Program-made: the position numbers and the translations under genes | The notes under the pieces: generated by a model | What the model was told of the DNA's origin: nothing | The model's input: the letters and a program-made list of their open reading frames with translations, nothing else | The model's database searches: none | In this document: positions 49,890-59,627 of the stretch, piece after piece | Position numbering within the stretch: the first letter of the stretch is position 1 | How the letters are laid out: each line of letters opens with the position of its first letter | Source: Pseudomonas fulva NBRC 16637 = DSM 17717 | Lineage (GTDB): Bacteria; Pseudomonadota; Gammaproteobacteria; Pseudomonadales; Pseudomonadaceae | Direction of reading: 5' to 3' | Assembly: GCF_000730565.1 (NCBI RefSeq) | Contig: NZ_BBIQ01000009.1 | Span: forward strand, 62,001 to 126,000 | Length of the DNA: 64,000 bases

Positions 49890-50288
49890 TCAGCCGACTT
49901 GCTCGACCCAGTCGTTGAGGTTGTAATAGTTGGTCACGCGGGCGATCTTGCCGCAGTGGATATAGAAGAACGCGCCGGCCGGCAGGACATAGGTCTGGCC
50001 GGTGGCCACAGGCAGGCCTTCGTCATCGGCCACGTACTGGCCGTGCACGGTGAATTCCGCCGCTGCGCGACTGCCATCGGCATTTTGCATCACCACGATG
50101 TCGGCAAGGCGCTCGCGGTAACACCGGTTCATCTTGTCCATGAAGGCGGCGAACCTGGCCTTGCCCATCTGCCGCTCACCCTGGTTGATGTCGTGAATTA
50201 CATCCTCGCTGAGCAGGGCCAGAAACCCTGGCATGTCGCCTGCGTTGAAGGCAGCGTAGTAAGCGTTTACCAATTCGGTAGCGGTCAT
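49890..50288 (-). CDS. SnoaL/NTF2-like protein
   Basis: 132 residues with the NTF2-like cone: MTATELVNAYYAAFNAGDM, FLALLSEDVIHDIN and a terminal KIARVTNYYNLNDW. Family includes ketosteroid isomerases and SnoaL polyketide cyclases. No catalytic assignment can be made. Convergent with the DJ-1 gene. Confidence 0.8.
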   Translation of the reverse strand: MTATELVNAYYAAFNAGDMPGFLALLSEDVIHDINQGERQMGKARFAAFMDKMNRCYRERLADIVVMQNADGSRAAAEFTVHGQYVADDEGLPVATGQTYVLPAGAFFYIHCGKIARVTNYYNLNDWVEQVG

Positions 50289-50403
50289 GGAACATTACCT
50301 GTCGTGTAGGGAAAAGGCGTGTCGTTGGCCTGGATGATAGGGTTTCCCCTCAAGCCCGGCTTAGCCGAGCGCGTCATCCACATCGACAAAACGACCGCCA
50401 AGC

Positions 50404-50994
50404 ATGCAAATACGCCTACTGCACGGCGCCGCCATCGCGCCTTATATCGATGACCTCGCTCGTCTGCGCCTGACCGTGTTCCGCGAGTTCCCCTACCTCT
50501 ACGACGGTTCGCCCGAGTACGAAGCCGACTACCTGGCCACCTATGCCCGTTCCGGTCGCAGCCTGGTGGTGCTGGCCGTGGATGAGGACAAGGTGGTGGG
50601 CGCGTCGACGGGCCTGCCCCTGGTCGACGTCGCGCCCGAGTTTCAGGAGCCGTTCGTGGCCCAGGGTCGCGACCCGGCCAGCGTCTACTATTTCGGCGAG
50701 TCCGTGGTTCTGCCGCAATACCGAGGGCAGGGGCTTGGGGTACGCTTTTTCATCGAACGCGAATCCTACGCCCATAAACTGGCCGAGTTCGATTACTGCG
50801 CGTTCTGCGCCGTGGAGCGGCCCGGTGTACATCCGCGCCGCCCAACCGATTACAAGCCCTTGCATGGGTTCTGGCGCAACCGTGGTTTTCTGCATGACCC
50901 GTCCCTGCGTACCCGGTATGCCTGGCGCGACCTGGACGAGCAGGAAAGCTCGGACAAACTCATGTCGTTCTGGCTCAAGGAACTGCCCTTTTGA
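50404..50994 (+). CDS. GNAT-family acetyltransferase
   Basis: 196 residues. The acetyl-CoA binding motif VVLPQYRGQGLGVRFF is clear, with a beta-bulge strand before it. The last codons TTT TGA overlap the TTG start of the nitrilase-family gene, which implies a joint function. In other pseudomonads this pair is conserved, but the substrate is unknown to me. Confidence 0.85.
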   Translation: MQIRLLHGAAIAPYIDDLARLRLTVFREFPYLYDGSPEYEADYLATYARSGRSLVVLAVDEDKVVGASTGLPLVDVAPEFQEPFVAQGRDPASVYYFGESVVLPQYRGQGLGVRFFIERESYAHKLAEFDYCAFCAVERPGVHPRRPTDYKPLHGFWRNRGFLHDPSLRTRYAWRDLDEQESSDKLMSFWLKELPF

Positions 50995-51860
50995 TCCGTG
51001 TCGCGGCCTGCCAGTATGCCATTGAGCTGCACGAAACCTGGGAGGCCTATGCCGACCACCTGCAAGGTTTGTGTGCAGAGGCGGTGGAGGCTGGCGCGCG
51101 TCTGTTGCTGCTGCCCGAGTATGCAGGGCTGGTACTCAGTGGGCAGCTGACACCCGAGCAGCGGGGGGACCTGAACGCTTCCATTGCAGGCATCCAGCCG
51201 TTGATCGAGCCGTGGAAGGCCTTGTGTGCGGGCCTGGCCAGGCGTTGGGGCATCTACCTGCAACCAGGCACGCTGCCGGTACTGGACAGCGACGGCGCCT
51301 ACCGCAACCGCGCCTGGCTGTTTGGCCCCAAGGGTGTGCTAGGGCATCAGGACAAGCTGATGATGACCCGCTTCGAGCGGGAACAGTGGGGCATTGCCGC
51401 AGGCCAAGGGCTGACGGTCTTCGACACCGATCTGGGCCGTCTTGGCATCCTGGTCTGTTACGACAATGAGTTCCCGCTCTTGGCCCGTCGGTTGGCAGAA
51501 CGTGGCGCCGACCTGATCCTGGCGCCGAGCTGCACCGACACCGAAGCCGGCTATCACCGTGTACGGATCGGGGCTCAAGCACGCGCGTTGGAGAACCAGC
51601 TGGCCGTGTTGCAGAGCCCGACCGTGGGGCTGGCCCCTTGGTCGCCGGCACTGGACGAGAACCTGGGCCGGGCAGGGCTGTTCGTGCCGCCTGATCGTGG
51701 CATGCCGGGGGATGGGGTGATGGCATTGAGCGAATCGCTCGACCCGCAGCGCAGCCGTTGGCTGATGTGTGACCTGGATCTGGAGGCCGTGCGCCGGGTC
51801 AGGCAGCAGGGGCAGGTATTCACACGCAGGGACTGGCCCGAACAATTCGAACGTCTTTGA
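50991..51860 (+). CDS. carbon-nitrogen hydrolase (nitrilase superfamily)
   Basis: 289 residues. The catalytic triad is visible: Glu in LLLLPEYAGL, Lys in LGHQDKLMMTRFE, Cys in GILVCYDNEFPLLAR. Amide or omega-amidase activity is likely. The TTG start (TTGA) overlaps the stop of the upstream acetyltransferase gene by 4 bp, so translation is coupled. Confidence 0.87.
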   Translation: MIRVAACQYAIELHETWEAYADHLQGLCAEAVEAGARLLLLPEYAGLVLSGQLTPEQRGDLNASIAGIQPLIEPWKALCAGLARRWGIYLQPGTLPVLDSDGAYRNRAWLFGPKGVLGHQDKLMMTRFEREQWGIAAGQGLTVFDTDLGRLGILVCYDNEFPLLARRLAERGADLILAPSCTDTEAGYHRVRIGAQARALENQLAVLQSPTVGLAPWSPALDENLGRAGLFVPPDRGMPGDGVMALSESLDPQRSRWLMCDLDLEAVRRVRQQGQVFTRRDWPEQFERL

Positions 51861-51867
51861 ACGCAAC

Positions 51868-51900
51868 AGCGGCGGGCCCTGGCATCAAGGTCCGCCGCTG
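51868..51900. terminator. hairpin between nitrilase gene and fumarase
   Basis: CAGCGGCGG/CCGCCGCTG 9-bp stem with a 15-nt loop between convergent genes. Without a T tract on either side, so termination is only possible. Confidence 0.35.
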
Positions 51901-51966
51901 CAGGTTGGCTGCGCATTGACTGCGCACGCGAGCGGCCGGTGACAGCGCCGTCGCTGTTGCCTTGGG

Positions 51967-53490
51967 TTACTTCACTTCGACGGCCAGGCTCTGGGCGATC
52001 TTGTTCTGCCACAAGGCGGGGCCTGTGATGTGCACCGACTCACCGTTGCTGTCCACGGCCACGGTCACTGGCATGTCCTTGACCTCGAACTCGTAGATGG
52101 CCTCCATGCCCAGCTCGGCAAAGGCCAGGACCTTGGACTTGCGGATGGCTTGCGCGACCAGATAGGCGGCGCCACCTACGGCCATCAGGTAAACGGCCTT
52201 GTTGTCCTTGATCGCGTCGATGGCGGTCGGGCCGCGCTCGGACTTGCCGATCATGCCCAGCAGACCGGTCTGCTCCAGGATCTGGCGGGTGAACTTGTCC
52301 ATGCGCGTGGCGGTGGTGGGGCCAGCAGGGCCGACCACTTCGTCGCCTACCGGGTCGACCGGACCAACGTAGTAGATGAAGCGGCCCTTGAGATCCACCG
52401 GCAGTGCTTCGCCGCGGTTGAGCATTTCGACCATGCGCTTGTGGGCGGCATCCCGGCCGGTCAGCATCTTGCCGTTGAGCAGGATGGTTTCACCCGGTTT
52501 CCAGCTGGCCACTTCTTCGGGCGTGATGCTGTCCAGGTTGACACGTCGGGCGCTTGGGCCAGCTTCCCAGACGATCTCGGGGTAGGCGTCCAGCGACGGC
52601 GCTTCCAGCTGCGCCGGGCCCGTGCCGTCGAGCACGAAGTGGGCGTGGCGAGTGGCCGCGCAGTTTGGGATCATGCACACCGGCAGCGAGGCGGCGTGGG
52701 TCGGGTAGTCCATGATCTTGACGTCGAGCACGGTGGTCAGGCCACCGAGGCCCTGGGCGCCGATGCCCAGCTGGTTGACCTTCTCGAACAGCTCCAGACG
52801 GATTTCTTCCAGGCGGTTCTGCGGGCCGCGTGCCTTGAGCTCATGGATGTCGATGGACTCCATGAGCACTTCCTTGGCCATGACCGCGGCTTTTTCGGCG
52901 GTGCCGCCGATGCCGATGCCCAGCATGCCAGGCGGGCACCAGCCAGCGCCCATGGTCGGAACGGTCTTGAGCACCCAGTCGACGATGGAGTCGGACGGGT
53001 TGAGCATGGCCATCTTGGACTTGTTTTCCGAACCGCCGCCCTTGGCTGCAACATCGACCTCGACCTTGTCGCCGGGGACGATGGAGTAGTGGATGACGGC
53101 CGGGGTGTTGTCCTTGGTGTTCTTGCGGGCGCCGGCCGGGTCGGCCAGGATCGATGCGCGCAGGACGTTTTCAGGCAGATTGTAGGCGCGGCGCACACCC
53201 TCGTTGATCATGTCGTCCACGCTCAAGGTGGCGCCGTCCCAGCGCACATCCATACCCACGCGCACGAACACGGTGACGATGCCGGTGTCCTGGCAGATAG
53301 GCCGGTGACCGGTGGCACACATGCGCGAGTTGATCAGGATCTGGGCGATGGAGTCGCGCGCAGCCGGCGACTCTTCGCGCAGGTAGGCCTCGTGCATGGC
53401 CTGGATGAAATCGACGGGGTGGTAGTACGAGATGAATTGCAGGGCGTCGGCAACGCTCTGAATCAGGTCGTCTTGCTTGATCACGGTCAT
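51967..53490 (-). CDS. fumA: fumarate hydratase class I
   Basis: 507 residues, iron-sulphur class I fumarase, converting fumarate to malate in the TCA cycle. Cysteines expected to hold the [4Fe-4S] cluster lie in MCATGHRPICQDTGIVTVF, MIPNCAATRHAHF and a third site. The oxygen-labile cluster contrasts with class II FumC. The ATG at 53490 (MTVIKQDDLIQ) is preferred over a longer frame because GAGGAG lies upstream. The neighbouring sodB/iron genes are distant. Confidence 0.95.
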   Translation of the reverse strand: MTVIKQDDLIQSVADALQFISYYHPVDFIQAMHEAYLREESPAARDSIAQILINSRMCATGHRPICQDTGIVTVFVRVGMDVRWDGATLSVDDMINEGVRRAYNLPENVLRASILADPAGARKNTKDNTPAVIHYSIVPGDKVEVDVAAKGGGSENKSKMAMLNPSDSIVDWVLKTVPTMGAGWCPPGMLGIGIGGTAEKAAVMAKEVLMESIDIHELKARGPQNRLEEIRLELFEKVNQLGIGAQGLGGLTTVLDVKIMDYPTHAASLPVCMIPNCAATRHAHFVLDGTGPAQLEAPSLDAYPEIVWEAGPSARRVNLDSITPEEVASWKPGETILLNGKMLTGRDAAHKRMVEMLNRGEALPVDLKGRFIYYVGPVDPVGDEVVGPAGPTTATRMDKFTRQILEQTGLLGMIGKSERGPTAIDAIKDNKAVYLMAVGGAAYLVAQAIRKSKVLAFAELGMEAIYEFEVKDMPVTVAVDSNGESVHITGPALWQNKIAQSLAVEVK

Positions 53491-53770
53491 GCAGCGCGCT
53501 CCTCTTAAAGACGGGAACATTCAGTGAGACGTTCGACGGAGCCGACCAGCCTGTCGAAACGCCTTGCAAAGGCGCGCCGACAGCCTGCCGACGCAAAAAA
53601 GGCGCGGCAGTATAGCGCGCCTGCCCCGGTGAAACACCTGCGAGTGGTCAGGACCATGGTCTGGCCGGTGGCCGGCATCCTTTTTGCTGCTCGGCACAGT
53701 ACAGGGCATTAGAATCGACGGGCACGCGGTCGCGTCCATCGGCACAAGGGGTTTGAAGAGGTGAGTGAAC

Positions 53771-54691
53771 ATGCCCGAACTTAGCGTGGGCACGCGTTGT
53801 TGGACAGTGCCGACTGGCGCCAACTTGCTCGATGCCTTGAACGAGGCAGGGCTTGATGTGCCCTACAGCTGCCGTGCAGGGCGCTGCCATGCGTGCCTGG
53901 TACGGTGCGAGCACGGGTTGCCCCTCGATGCCCTGCCAGAAGCCCTGGCGTTGGACAGGCATGCCGTGGGCTGGCGCCTGGCCTGCCAGTGCCGCGTGGT
54001 AGAAGACTTGCGCGTGGACGTGTTCGATCCCTTGCGCGACGGCGTAGGCGGCGTTGTCAGCGAACTGGACTGGTTCGGTGATGTGTTGCGGTTGCGCCTG
54101 CGGACCGAGCGCAGCGTCCGCTACCAGCCAGGCCAACACGCGGTGCTCTGGTTGGGTGGGGTGGCGCGGCCTTATTCACTGGCCAGCCTGCCGGGTGAGG
54201 ATGATTGCCTGGAGTTTCATATCGATTGCCATCGTCCCGGTGCTTTCTGTGACCAGGCACGGGCGCTGGGGGTGGGCGATGCGTTGCGCCTTGGCGAAGT
54301 CAGGGGTGGGGCATTGCATTACGACCTTGACTGGCAGGACCGGCCGTTATGGCTACTGGCTGCCGGTACCGGGCTTGCACCGCTATGGGGCATCGTGCGC
54401 GAAGCGTTGCGTCAAGGGCATCGGGGGGAGATCCGGTTGCTGCACGTGGCCCGCGACCGCGCAGGGCACTACCTGGCAGCACCGTTGCAGCAGTTGCCAG
54501 GTGTGAGCGTGGAACTGGTGGTGACAGCGCAGCTGGAGGAAACACTGGCGGCGCTGCGGCCTTCATCGAGACAGACCTTGGCCCTGCTGTGCGGCGCGCC
54601 CGCCAGCGTCGAACGGTTTGCCCGAAGGCTGTTCATCGCCGGCGTGCCGAGGGGGCAGGTGTTCGCAGACAGCTTTGTCGAGCACGTCTGA
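53771..54691 (+). CDS. iron-sulphur flavin ferredoxin reductase-like protein
   Basis: 306 residues. The N-terminal plant-type [2Fe-2S] domain has CRAGRCHACLVRC and a later CQC, followed by an FAD-binding domain (RPYSLASLPGED, the RxYS motif) and an NAD domain (LLAAGTGLAPLWGI). It resembles the reductase part of oxygenases and CDP-6-deoxy-glucose reductases. No oxygenase partner is nearby. ATG at 53771 follows AGAGGTGAG. Confidence 0.85.
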   Translation: MPELSVGTRCWTVPTGANLLDALNEAGLDVPYSCRAGRCHACLVRCEHGLPLDALPEALALDRHAVGWRLACQCRVVEDLRVDVFDPLRDGVGGVVSELDWFGDVLRLRLRTERSVRYQPGQHAVLWLGGVARPYSLASLPGEDDCLEFHIDCHRPGAFCDQARALGVGDALRLGEVRGGALHYDLDWQDRPLWLLAAGTGLAPLWGIVREALRQGHRGEIRLLHVARDRAGHYLAAPLQQLPGVSVELVVTAQLEETLAALRPSSRQTLALLCGAPASVERFARRLFIAGVPRGQVFADSFVEHV

Positions 54692-54771
54692 GCCGACGTG
54701 TCTGCAGTGCCTGCACAGGGCCGCTTGCTCACGGGGGAACGCGCGCGAAGCGACCCTGGCTCGTCAGCCGA

Positions 54772-56226
54772 TCAGCCGACCAGCGGATCACCGACATGCA
54801 GGATCTTCATGCCGTTGGTCCCGCCGATGGTGTGGTAGCTGTCGCCCTTGGTGAGGATCACCCAGTCACCTTGCTCGACCAGCCCACGCTTGAGCAGCTC
54901 GTCCACGGCGGCCTGGCTGACCTTGTCGGCCGGCAGCGATGCCGGGTCGAAATCGATCGGGTACACACCCCGGAACATCGAGGCACGGGCCTGGGTAGCG
55001 CGGTGCGGAGACAGGGCGAAGATCGGTACGTGCGAGCGCAGGCGCGACATGATCAGCGGGGTATAACCGCTCTCGGTCAGGGCGATGATCGCCTTCACGC
55101 CTGGGAAGTGGTTAGCCGTGTACATGGCTGCCAGGGCGATGCTTTCGTCGCAGCGCTCGAACGTGGTGTGCAGGCGGTGGCTGGAGCGCTGGCTAGTTGG
55201 GTGTTTCTCGGCACCCAGGCAGATGCGCGCCATGGCCTGGACGGCTTCGATCGGGTATGAACCGGCGGCGCTTTCGGCCGACAGCATCACGGCGTCGGTG
55301 TTGTCGAGCACGGCGTTGGCCACGTCGGACACTTCGGCACGGGTCGGCATCGGGTTCTGGATCATCGACTCCATCATCTGGGTCGCGACGATCACTGCCT
55401 TGTTGTTGCGGCGGGCGTGCTGGATGATCTTTTTCTGAATGGCGATCAGCTCGGCGTCGCCGATTTCCACGCCCAGGTCACCACGGGCAACCATGACGGC
55501 GTCGGAGGCTGCGATGAGCTTGTCGAGGGTTTCGTCGTCAGCAACCGCTTCGGCGCGTTCGATCTTGGCCACCAGCCAGGCGCTGCCACCAGACTCGTCA
55601 CGCAGCTTGCGGGCGTATTCCATGTCGCTGGCGTCACGCGGGAAGGACACGGCCAGGTAGTCCAGGTCCATCTCGGCAGCCAGCTTGATGTCGGCCTTGT
55701 CCTTCTCGGTCAGGGCCGGTGCAGTCAGGCCGCCACCTTTGCGGTTGATGCCCTTGTGGTCCGACAGCGGTCCACCGATGATCACCACGCAGTGCAGGGC
55801 GTCGGCGGTCGCGGTTTCGACGCGCATGACCACGCGGCCATCGTCGAGCAGCAGTTCGTCGCCAACGCCACAGTCCTTGACCAGGTCGGGGTAGTCGATA
55901 CCGACGATGTCCTGGTTGCCTTCGGTCAGCGGATGAGCGGTCGAGAAGGTGAAGGTGTCACCGACTTTCAGTTCGATGCGCTTGTTGGCGAACTTGGCGA
56001 TGCGGATCTTCGGACCCTGCAGGTCGCCGAGCAAGGCCACGTGACGGCCATTCTTGGCAGCGATTTCACGGATCAGGCGGGCGCGTGCCTTGTGCTCGTC
56101 CGGAGTGCCATGAGAGAAGTTCAGGCGAGCCACGTCCAGGCCGGCGAGGATCAACTGTTCGATCACTTCCGGCGAATTGCTGGCGGGGCCAAGGGTGGCG
56201 ACGATTTTGGTACGGCGGATGGTCAT
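54772..56226 (-). CDS. pykA: pyruvate kinase
   Basis: 484 residues. MTIRRTKIVATLGPASNSPE start, active-site LDVARLNFSHGTPDE, and VMVARGDLGVEIG (Mg/K site) with the allosteric C-terminal domain. Makes pyruvate and ATP from PEP. It is the PykA (AMP- and sugar-phosphate-stimulated) type by similarity; another isozyme may exist elsewhere. Monocistronic by layout. Confidence 0.95.
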   Translation of the reverse strand: MTIRRTKIVATLGPASNSPEVIEQLILAGLDVARLNFSHGTPDEHKARARLIREIAAKNGRHVALLGDLQGPKIRIAKFANKRIELKVGDTFTFSTAHPLTEGNQDIVGIDYPDLVKDCGVGDELLLDDGRVVMRVETATADALHCVVIIGGPLSDHKGINRKGGGLTAPALTEKDKADIKLAAEMDLDYLAVSFPRDASDMEYARKLRDESGGSAWLVAKIERAEAVADDETLDKLIAASDAVMVARGDLGVEIGDAELIAIQKKIIQHARRNNKAVIVATQMMESMIQNPMPTRAEVSDVANAVLDNTDAVMLSAESAAGSYPIEAVQAMARICLGAEKHPTSQRSSHRLHTTFERCDESIALAAMYTANHFPGVKAIIALTESGYTPLIMSRLRSHVPIFALSPHRATQARASMFRGVYPIDFDPASLPADKVSQAAVDELLKRGLVEQGDWVILTKGDSYHTIGGTNGMKILHVGDPLVG

Positions 56227-56438
56227 GCACAGACTCCTATAGTGAAGCGCAGCGAGAGGCTACTCCTGAATCGGGCTGTAGTCATCGTTAGGTTGCACTA
56301 CCTGGCTTTGGAAAACTGTGCAGGTGACAGTCGCGCGCATTTGCTGGCTGGCGTGGTCGGGCCACTGCACGCGATACGTGCCGACCGTTGAAGAATCCGA
56401 TGGGCCGGCCGATACGCTCTTCAGCAAAGGAGACTCCC

Positions 56439-56825
56439 ATGCGCATGCTGATCGTTTTAGCCCTCGCGGCCAGTGCCGTCGGGTGTACCCGCTGGTCCAT
56501 GGACCACCATCTCAACAATGCCTACCGCGCTTATGATCGCGGTGATTGCCAGCGGGTAATGTTGGAGCTGTCCCAGGTCGACCGCACCAGCCGCGCCCGG
56601 CCTTTCATCCACCCGGAAGTGGCGTTGCTGCGCGGGCAGTGCCTGGAGCGGCAAGCGTTGTACGTGGATGCCGCACAGACCTACCAGTACCTGATCCAGC
56701 GCTATCCGGGCAATGAATATGCCTACCGTGCCCAGGCGCGTCTGCAAACATTGGAGAAGCTGGGTCATTACCGGGGTGGCGAGCCGGCCGTGACCAGGCC
56801 AGCGCCGAGCGTACCTTGGCGCTAA
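56439..56825 (+). CDS. small TPR-type lipoprotein
   Basis: 128 residues. Signal with lipobox ASAVGC, AAAGGAGACTCCC ahead of the ATG. The mature part has two helical repeat units (AYRAYDRGDCQRVMLELSQV, AAQTYQYLIQRYPGNEYAYR) of tetratricopeptide character, like a minimal outer-membrane assembly lipoprotein. Function unknown. Confidence 0.75.
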   Translation: MRMLIVLALAASAVGCTRWSMDHHLNNAYRAYDRGDCQRVMLELSQVDRTSRARPFIHPEVALLRGQCLERQALYVDAAQTYQYLIQRYPGNEYAYRAQARLQTLEKLGHYRGGEPAVTRPAPSVPWR

Positions 56826-56940
56826 TGCCAAGGTGTGCTGTATTGACGGGGAGATTTGTCGCAGCGTGCGCTAACCTGTAACTCAACTGATACAACAACC
56901 GCCAGTACCAGGCGTTCCTGGCATCGCGGACGGACTGACC

Positions 56941-57306
56941 TTGACGCTATTCAATAAACGACATATCGACCGCCACCAGTTGCCTTTTGTCCTGAAGGTA
57001 TTCAATCGCTTCAATGGGCAGGAGATGGGCCAGCTGGGCAATGCCTCTGAAAACGGCATGATGCTGATCAGCGAGCTGCCGGTCATGGTGGGCCCCGATT
57101 ACGAATTGCAGTTGCGCCTGCCGTTGACGGGGGGTGGGCATCAGTTCGTCAACCTTACGGCCAGTTGTCTGTGGTGCCGCGAGGACCAGACGCCTGGGTA
57201 CTACGATTCGGGCTTCATGTTGTTGCAGGCGCCTCGCGAATACGACGACTTTGTGCGCTCCTTGCAGGAGTACTTCAGTTTTCGCGCCTCCTCTACCTCG
57301 GTTTGA
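56941..57306 (+). CDS. PilZ-domain protein
   Basis: 121 residues. The c-di-GMP binding signature is visible: RHIDR (RxxxR) near the N-terminus and NASENG (D/NxSxxG) about 22 residues later. So it probably binds c-di-GMP, alone, as a single-domain receptor. The only start in a sensible place is TTG at 56941; no ATG lies in frame at the N-terminal side. With bifA in the same window this is one possible effector. Confidence 0.8.
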   Translation: MTLFNKRHIDRHQLPFVLKVFNRFNGQEMGQLGNASENGMMLISELPVMVGPDYELQLRLPLTGGGHQFVNLTASCLWCREDQTPGYYDSGFMLLQAPREYDDFVRSLQEYFSFRASSTSV

Positions 57307-57466
57307 CAGGTCGGTATTGCCGATTGCTGACGCCCGTCCATGAGATCGGTCCGGGTCAGTAGGGGCTGTGTAGCACGGCCTACTGGCCCCAAGTCGCTTC
57401 ATTGGCCCGACGTCAGGCCCGGCTCAACGCGTTAGAATCAGGGCGAACCTGCAACAGGACGGCCCT

Positions 57467-58900
57467 GTGACTTCAAGCATTTTCTGGCATGACTACGAAA
57501 CCACCGGCATCAACCCGCGCTGCGACCGGCCCGTGCAGATGGCAGGGGTGCGTACCGACCTCGACCTGAATGAAATCGCCGAACCGATCAACCTCTATTG
57601 CCGCTTGTCGGATGACATATTGCCGCATCCTGCTGCCTGCCTGGTGACGGGCGTCACGCCGCAACAGTTGGCCGAAAAAGGACTCGGCGAGGCCGAGTTC
57701 ATGGCGCGCGTGCATGCCGAACTGGCGCAACCCGGTACCTGCGGTGCCGGCTACAACACGCTGCGTTTCGACGACGAAGTCACGCGCTACAGCCTATACC
57801 GCAACTTCTTCGACCCTTACGCACGCGAGTGGCAGGGCGGTAACAGTCGCTGGGACCTGATCGATATCGTCAGGACCGCGTTCGCGTTGCGTCCCGATGG
57901 CATTCAATGGCCCCAGCAGGAAGGGCGCATCAGTCTGCGCCTTGAGTTGTTGAGCAAGGCCAACGGCCTCGAACATGGCCACGCACACGAGGCACTCTCC
58001 GATGTTCGGGCGACCATTGCCCTTGCCCGGCTGATACGCGAGAAGCAGCCAAAGTTGTACGACTGGTTGTTTCAGCTTCGCAGCAAGCACAAGGTCATGG
58101 AGCAGATACGGCTGCTGCAGCCGATGGTGCATATTTCTGGACGTTTCAGTGCTGCGCGTCATTACTTGGGCGTCGTGTTGCCTTTGGCCTGGCACCCTAA
58201 AAACCGCAATGCATTGATTGTTTGCGATCTGCATCAGCAAACCCTGCCGCTGATTGAAGAGCGCGCCGAAACTTTGCGCCAGCGGCTCTATACCCGTCGA
58301 GAAGCCCTTGGCGAAGGCGAGCTCCCTGTACCGCTCAAACTCATCCAGATCAACCGCTGCCCGGTGGTGGCGCCCCTTTCTGTATTACGACCGGCTGATC
58401 AAGCGCGTCTGGGGATTGACCTGGACGCATTACAACGACGCGCCGAGGCATTGGTCCGTCAACAGGATCAATGGCAGGAAAAACTGGCACCTATTTATAC
58501 GCAAGACGGTTTTGCGGCCAGTGACGATCCTGAACAGCAATTGTATGAGCGGTTTCTCGGCGAGCGTGACCGGCGGTTATGCGATCAAGTGCGTTCGCTG
58601 TCGCCCGCCCAGTTGGGCGCCGGGCAGTGGATGTTCGATGATCCACGCTTGGCCGAATTGCTCTTTCGTTACCGTGCACGTAACTTTCCCGACACCTTGA
58701 ACGATGAAGACAGGGCGCGATGGCAGGATTTTTGTAGGCAACGTCTGACTGACCCCCGCTGGGGTGCGCCCAATACCCTGGGTGATTTCGCCCAGGCCCT
58801 GGCCGCAGCCTGGCCTGGCGCGGGTGAAGCAGGACAGCAAGTGCTGACAGCCTGGCAACTGCATGCCAACGCGTTGCAAACGAGGTTTGCCGTCAATTGA
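57467..58900 (+). CDS. sbcB: exodeoxyribonuclease I
   Basis: 477 residues. The DEDD exonuclease core is present: FWHDYETTGINPRCDRPVQ (DxE type), TCGAGYNTLRFDDEVTR, and HGHAHEALSDVRATIALARL. Degrades single-stranded DNA 3'-5' in recombination and mismatch repair. The GTG start has AGGA ahead. SH3-like and helical C-terminal regions are complete. Confidence 0.94.
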   Translation: MTSSIFWHDYETTGINPRCDRPVQMAGVRTDLDLNEIAEPINLYCRLSDDILPHPAACLVTGVTPQQLAEKGLGEAEFMARVHAELAQPGTCGAGYNTLRFDDEVTRYSLYRNFFDPYAREWQGGNSRWDLIDIVRTAFALRPDGIQWPQQEGRISLRLELLSKANGLEHGHAHEALSDVRATIALARLIREKQPKLYDWLFQLRSKHKVMEQIRLLQPMVHISGRFSAARHYLGVVLPLAWHPKNRNALIVCDLHQQTLPLIEERAETLRQRLYTRREALGEGELPVPLKLIQINRCPVVAPLSVLRPADQARLGIDLDALQRRAEALVRQQDQWQEKLAPIYTQDGFAASDDPEQQLYERFLGERDRRLCDQVRSLSPAQLGAGQWMFDDPRLAELLFRYRARNFPDTLNDEDRARWQDFCRQRLTDPRWGAPNTLGDFAQALAAAWPGAGEAGQQVLTAWQLHANALQTRFAVN

Positions 58901-58908
58901 AAGCCCAT

Positions 58909-58940
58909 AAAAAAACGCCGGTTATTAACCGGCGTTTTTT
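58909..58940. terminator. bidirectional terminator between sbcB and mvaT
   Basis: AACGCCGGTT-ATT-AACCGGCGTT, a 10-bp perfect stem flanked by A and T runs on both sides. It can end both convergent transcripts. Confidence 0.92.
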
Positions 58941-58969
58941 ACGTATATCAAATAGCGAGCAATGGACAA

Positions 58970-59347
58970 TCAGTCCAGCAGGGTTGCCCAGCTTTCTACC
59001 TCGTCACCGCCCCATTGAGCTTTCCACTCTTTCAGGGTTTTGTGGTTGCCACCTTTGGTTTCGATGACTTCACCGTTGTGCGGGTTTTTGTATTGCTTGA
59101 CCTTGCGCGCGCGTTTGGTGCCAGTGGTTTTCACGGCGCCACGCGGCAGTTTGCTCATCTTGGCATCAGGGTCGAGCAGGGCAATGATGTCACGCAGCGA
59201 CTTGGAATATTCGCCCATCAGGGTGCGCAGTTTGCCTTCGAACTCCAGTTCTTTTTTCAGCTTGTCATCCTGAGACAGGTTGGCCAGGCGGGCCTGAAGT
59301 TCCTTGATGGCTTCTTCGGTAGCACGGTACTCGTTGATCAGGGACAT
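58970..59347 (-). CDS. mvaT: H-NS-like xenogeneic silencer MvaT/TurA
   Basis: 125 residues. Coiled-coil oligomerisation part (MSLINEYRATEEAIKELQAR and on) and a C-terminal AT-hook-like DNA-binding domain KQYKNPHNGEVIETKGGNHK then TLKEWKAQWGG. MvaT proteins silence AT-rich foreign DNA and phage and virulence genes. Upstream 59348-59500 is markedly AT-rich, as expected for self-regulation. P. putida has several paralogues, so the name may be turA. Confidence 0.93.
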   Translation of the reverse strand: MSLINEYRATEEAIKELQARLANLSQDDKLKKELEFEGKLRTLMGEYSKSLRDIIALLDPDAKMSKLPRGAVKTTGTKRARKVKQYKNPHNGEVIETKGGNHKTLKEWKAQWGGDEVESWATLLD

Positions 59348-59627
59348 GGAGTGTTCCTTAATGCGTGTTCGGAAATGTGTGGAGCAATAGTAAACAGGCA
59401 ATTCTCGCAAGTAAACATATGATTGATGTATTAACAGTTGATTAGCTGTGACAGTAATTCTCCACGTGAACAAAAATTTACATAGGTTGCCGTTTCGTCC
59501 ATAAACCTTGTCGGAAGATTCCCGCCTGATAGGCACAGCGACCCTATGCAGCACGTCGCAATCATTACTGCGTTTTTCTCAGCGTGCCGCTAGAATAAGC
59601 GCCTTTGCGAGTTCTGGAGTCTTATTC

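Noticed and set aside
52030-53508. 492-codon plus-strand frame inside the fumarase gene
   Set aside because: Antisense shadow of fumA. Composition is Gly-, Val-, His- and Asp-rich as in other shadows.
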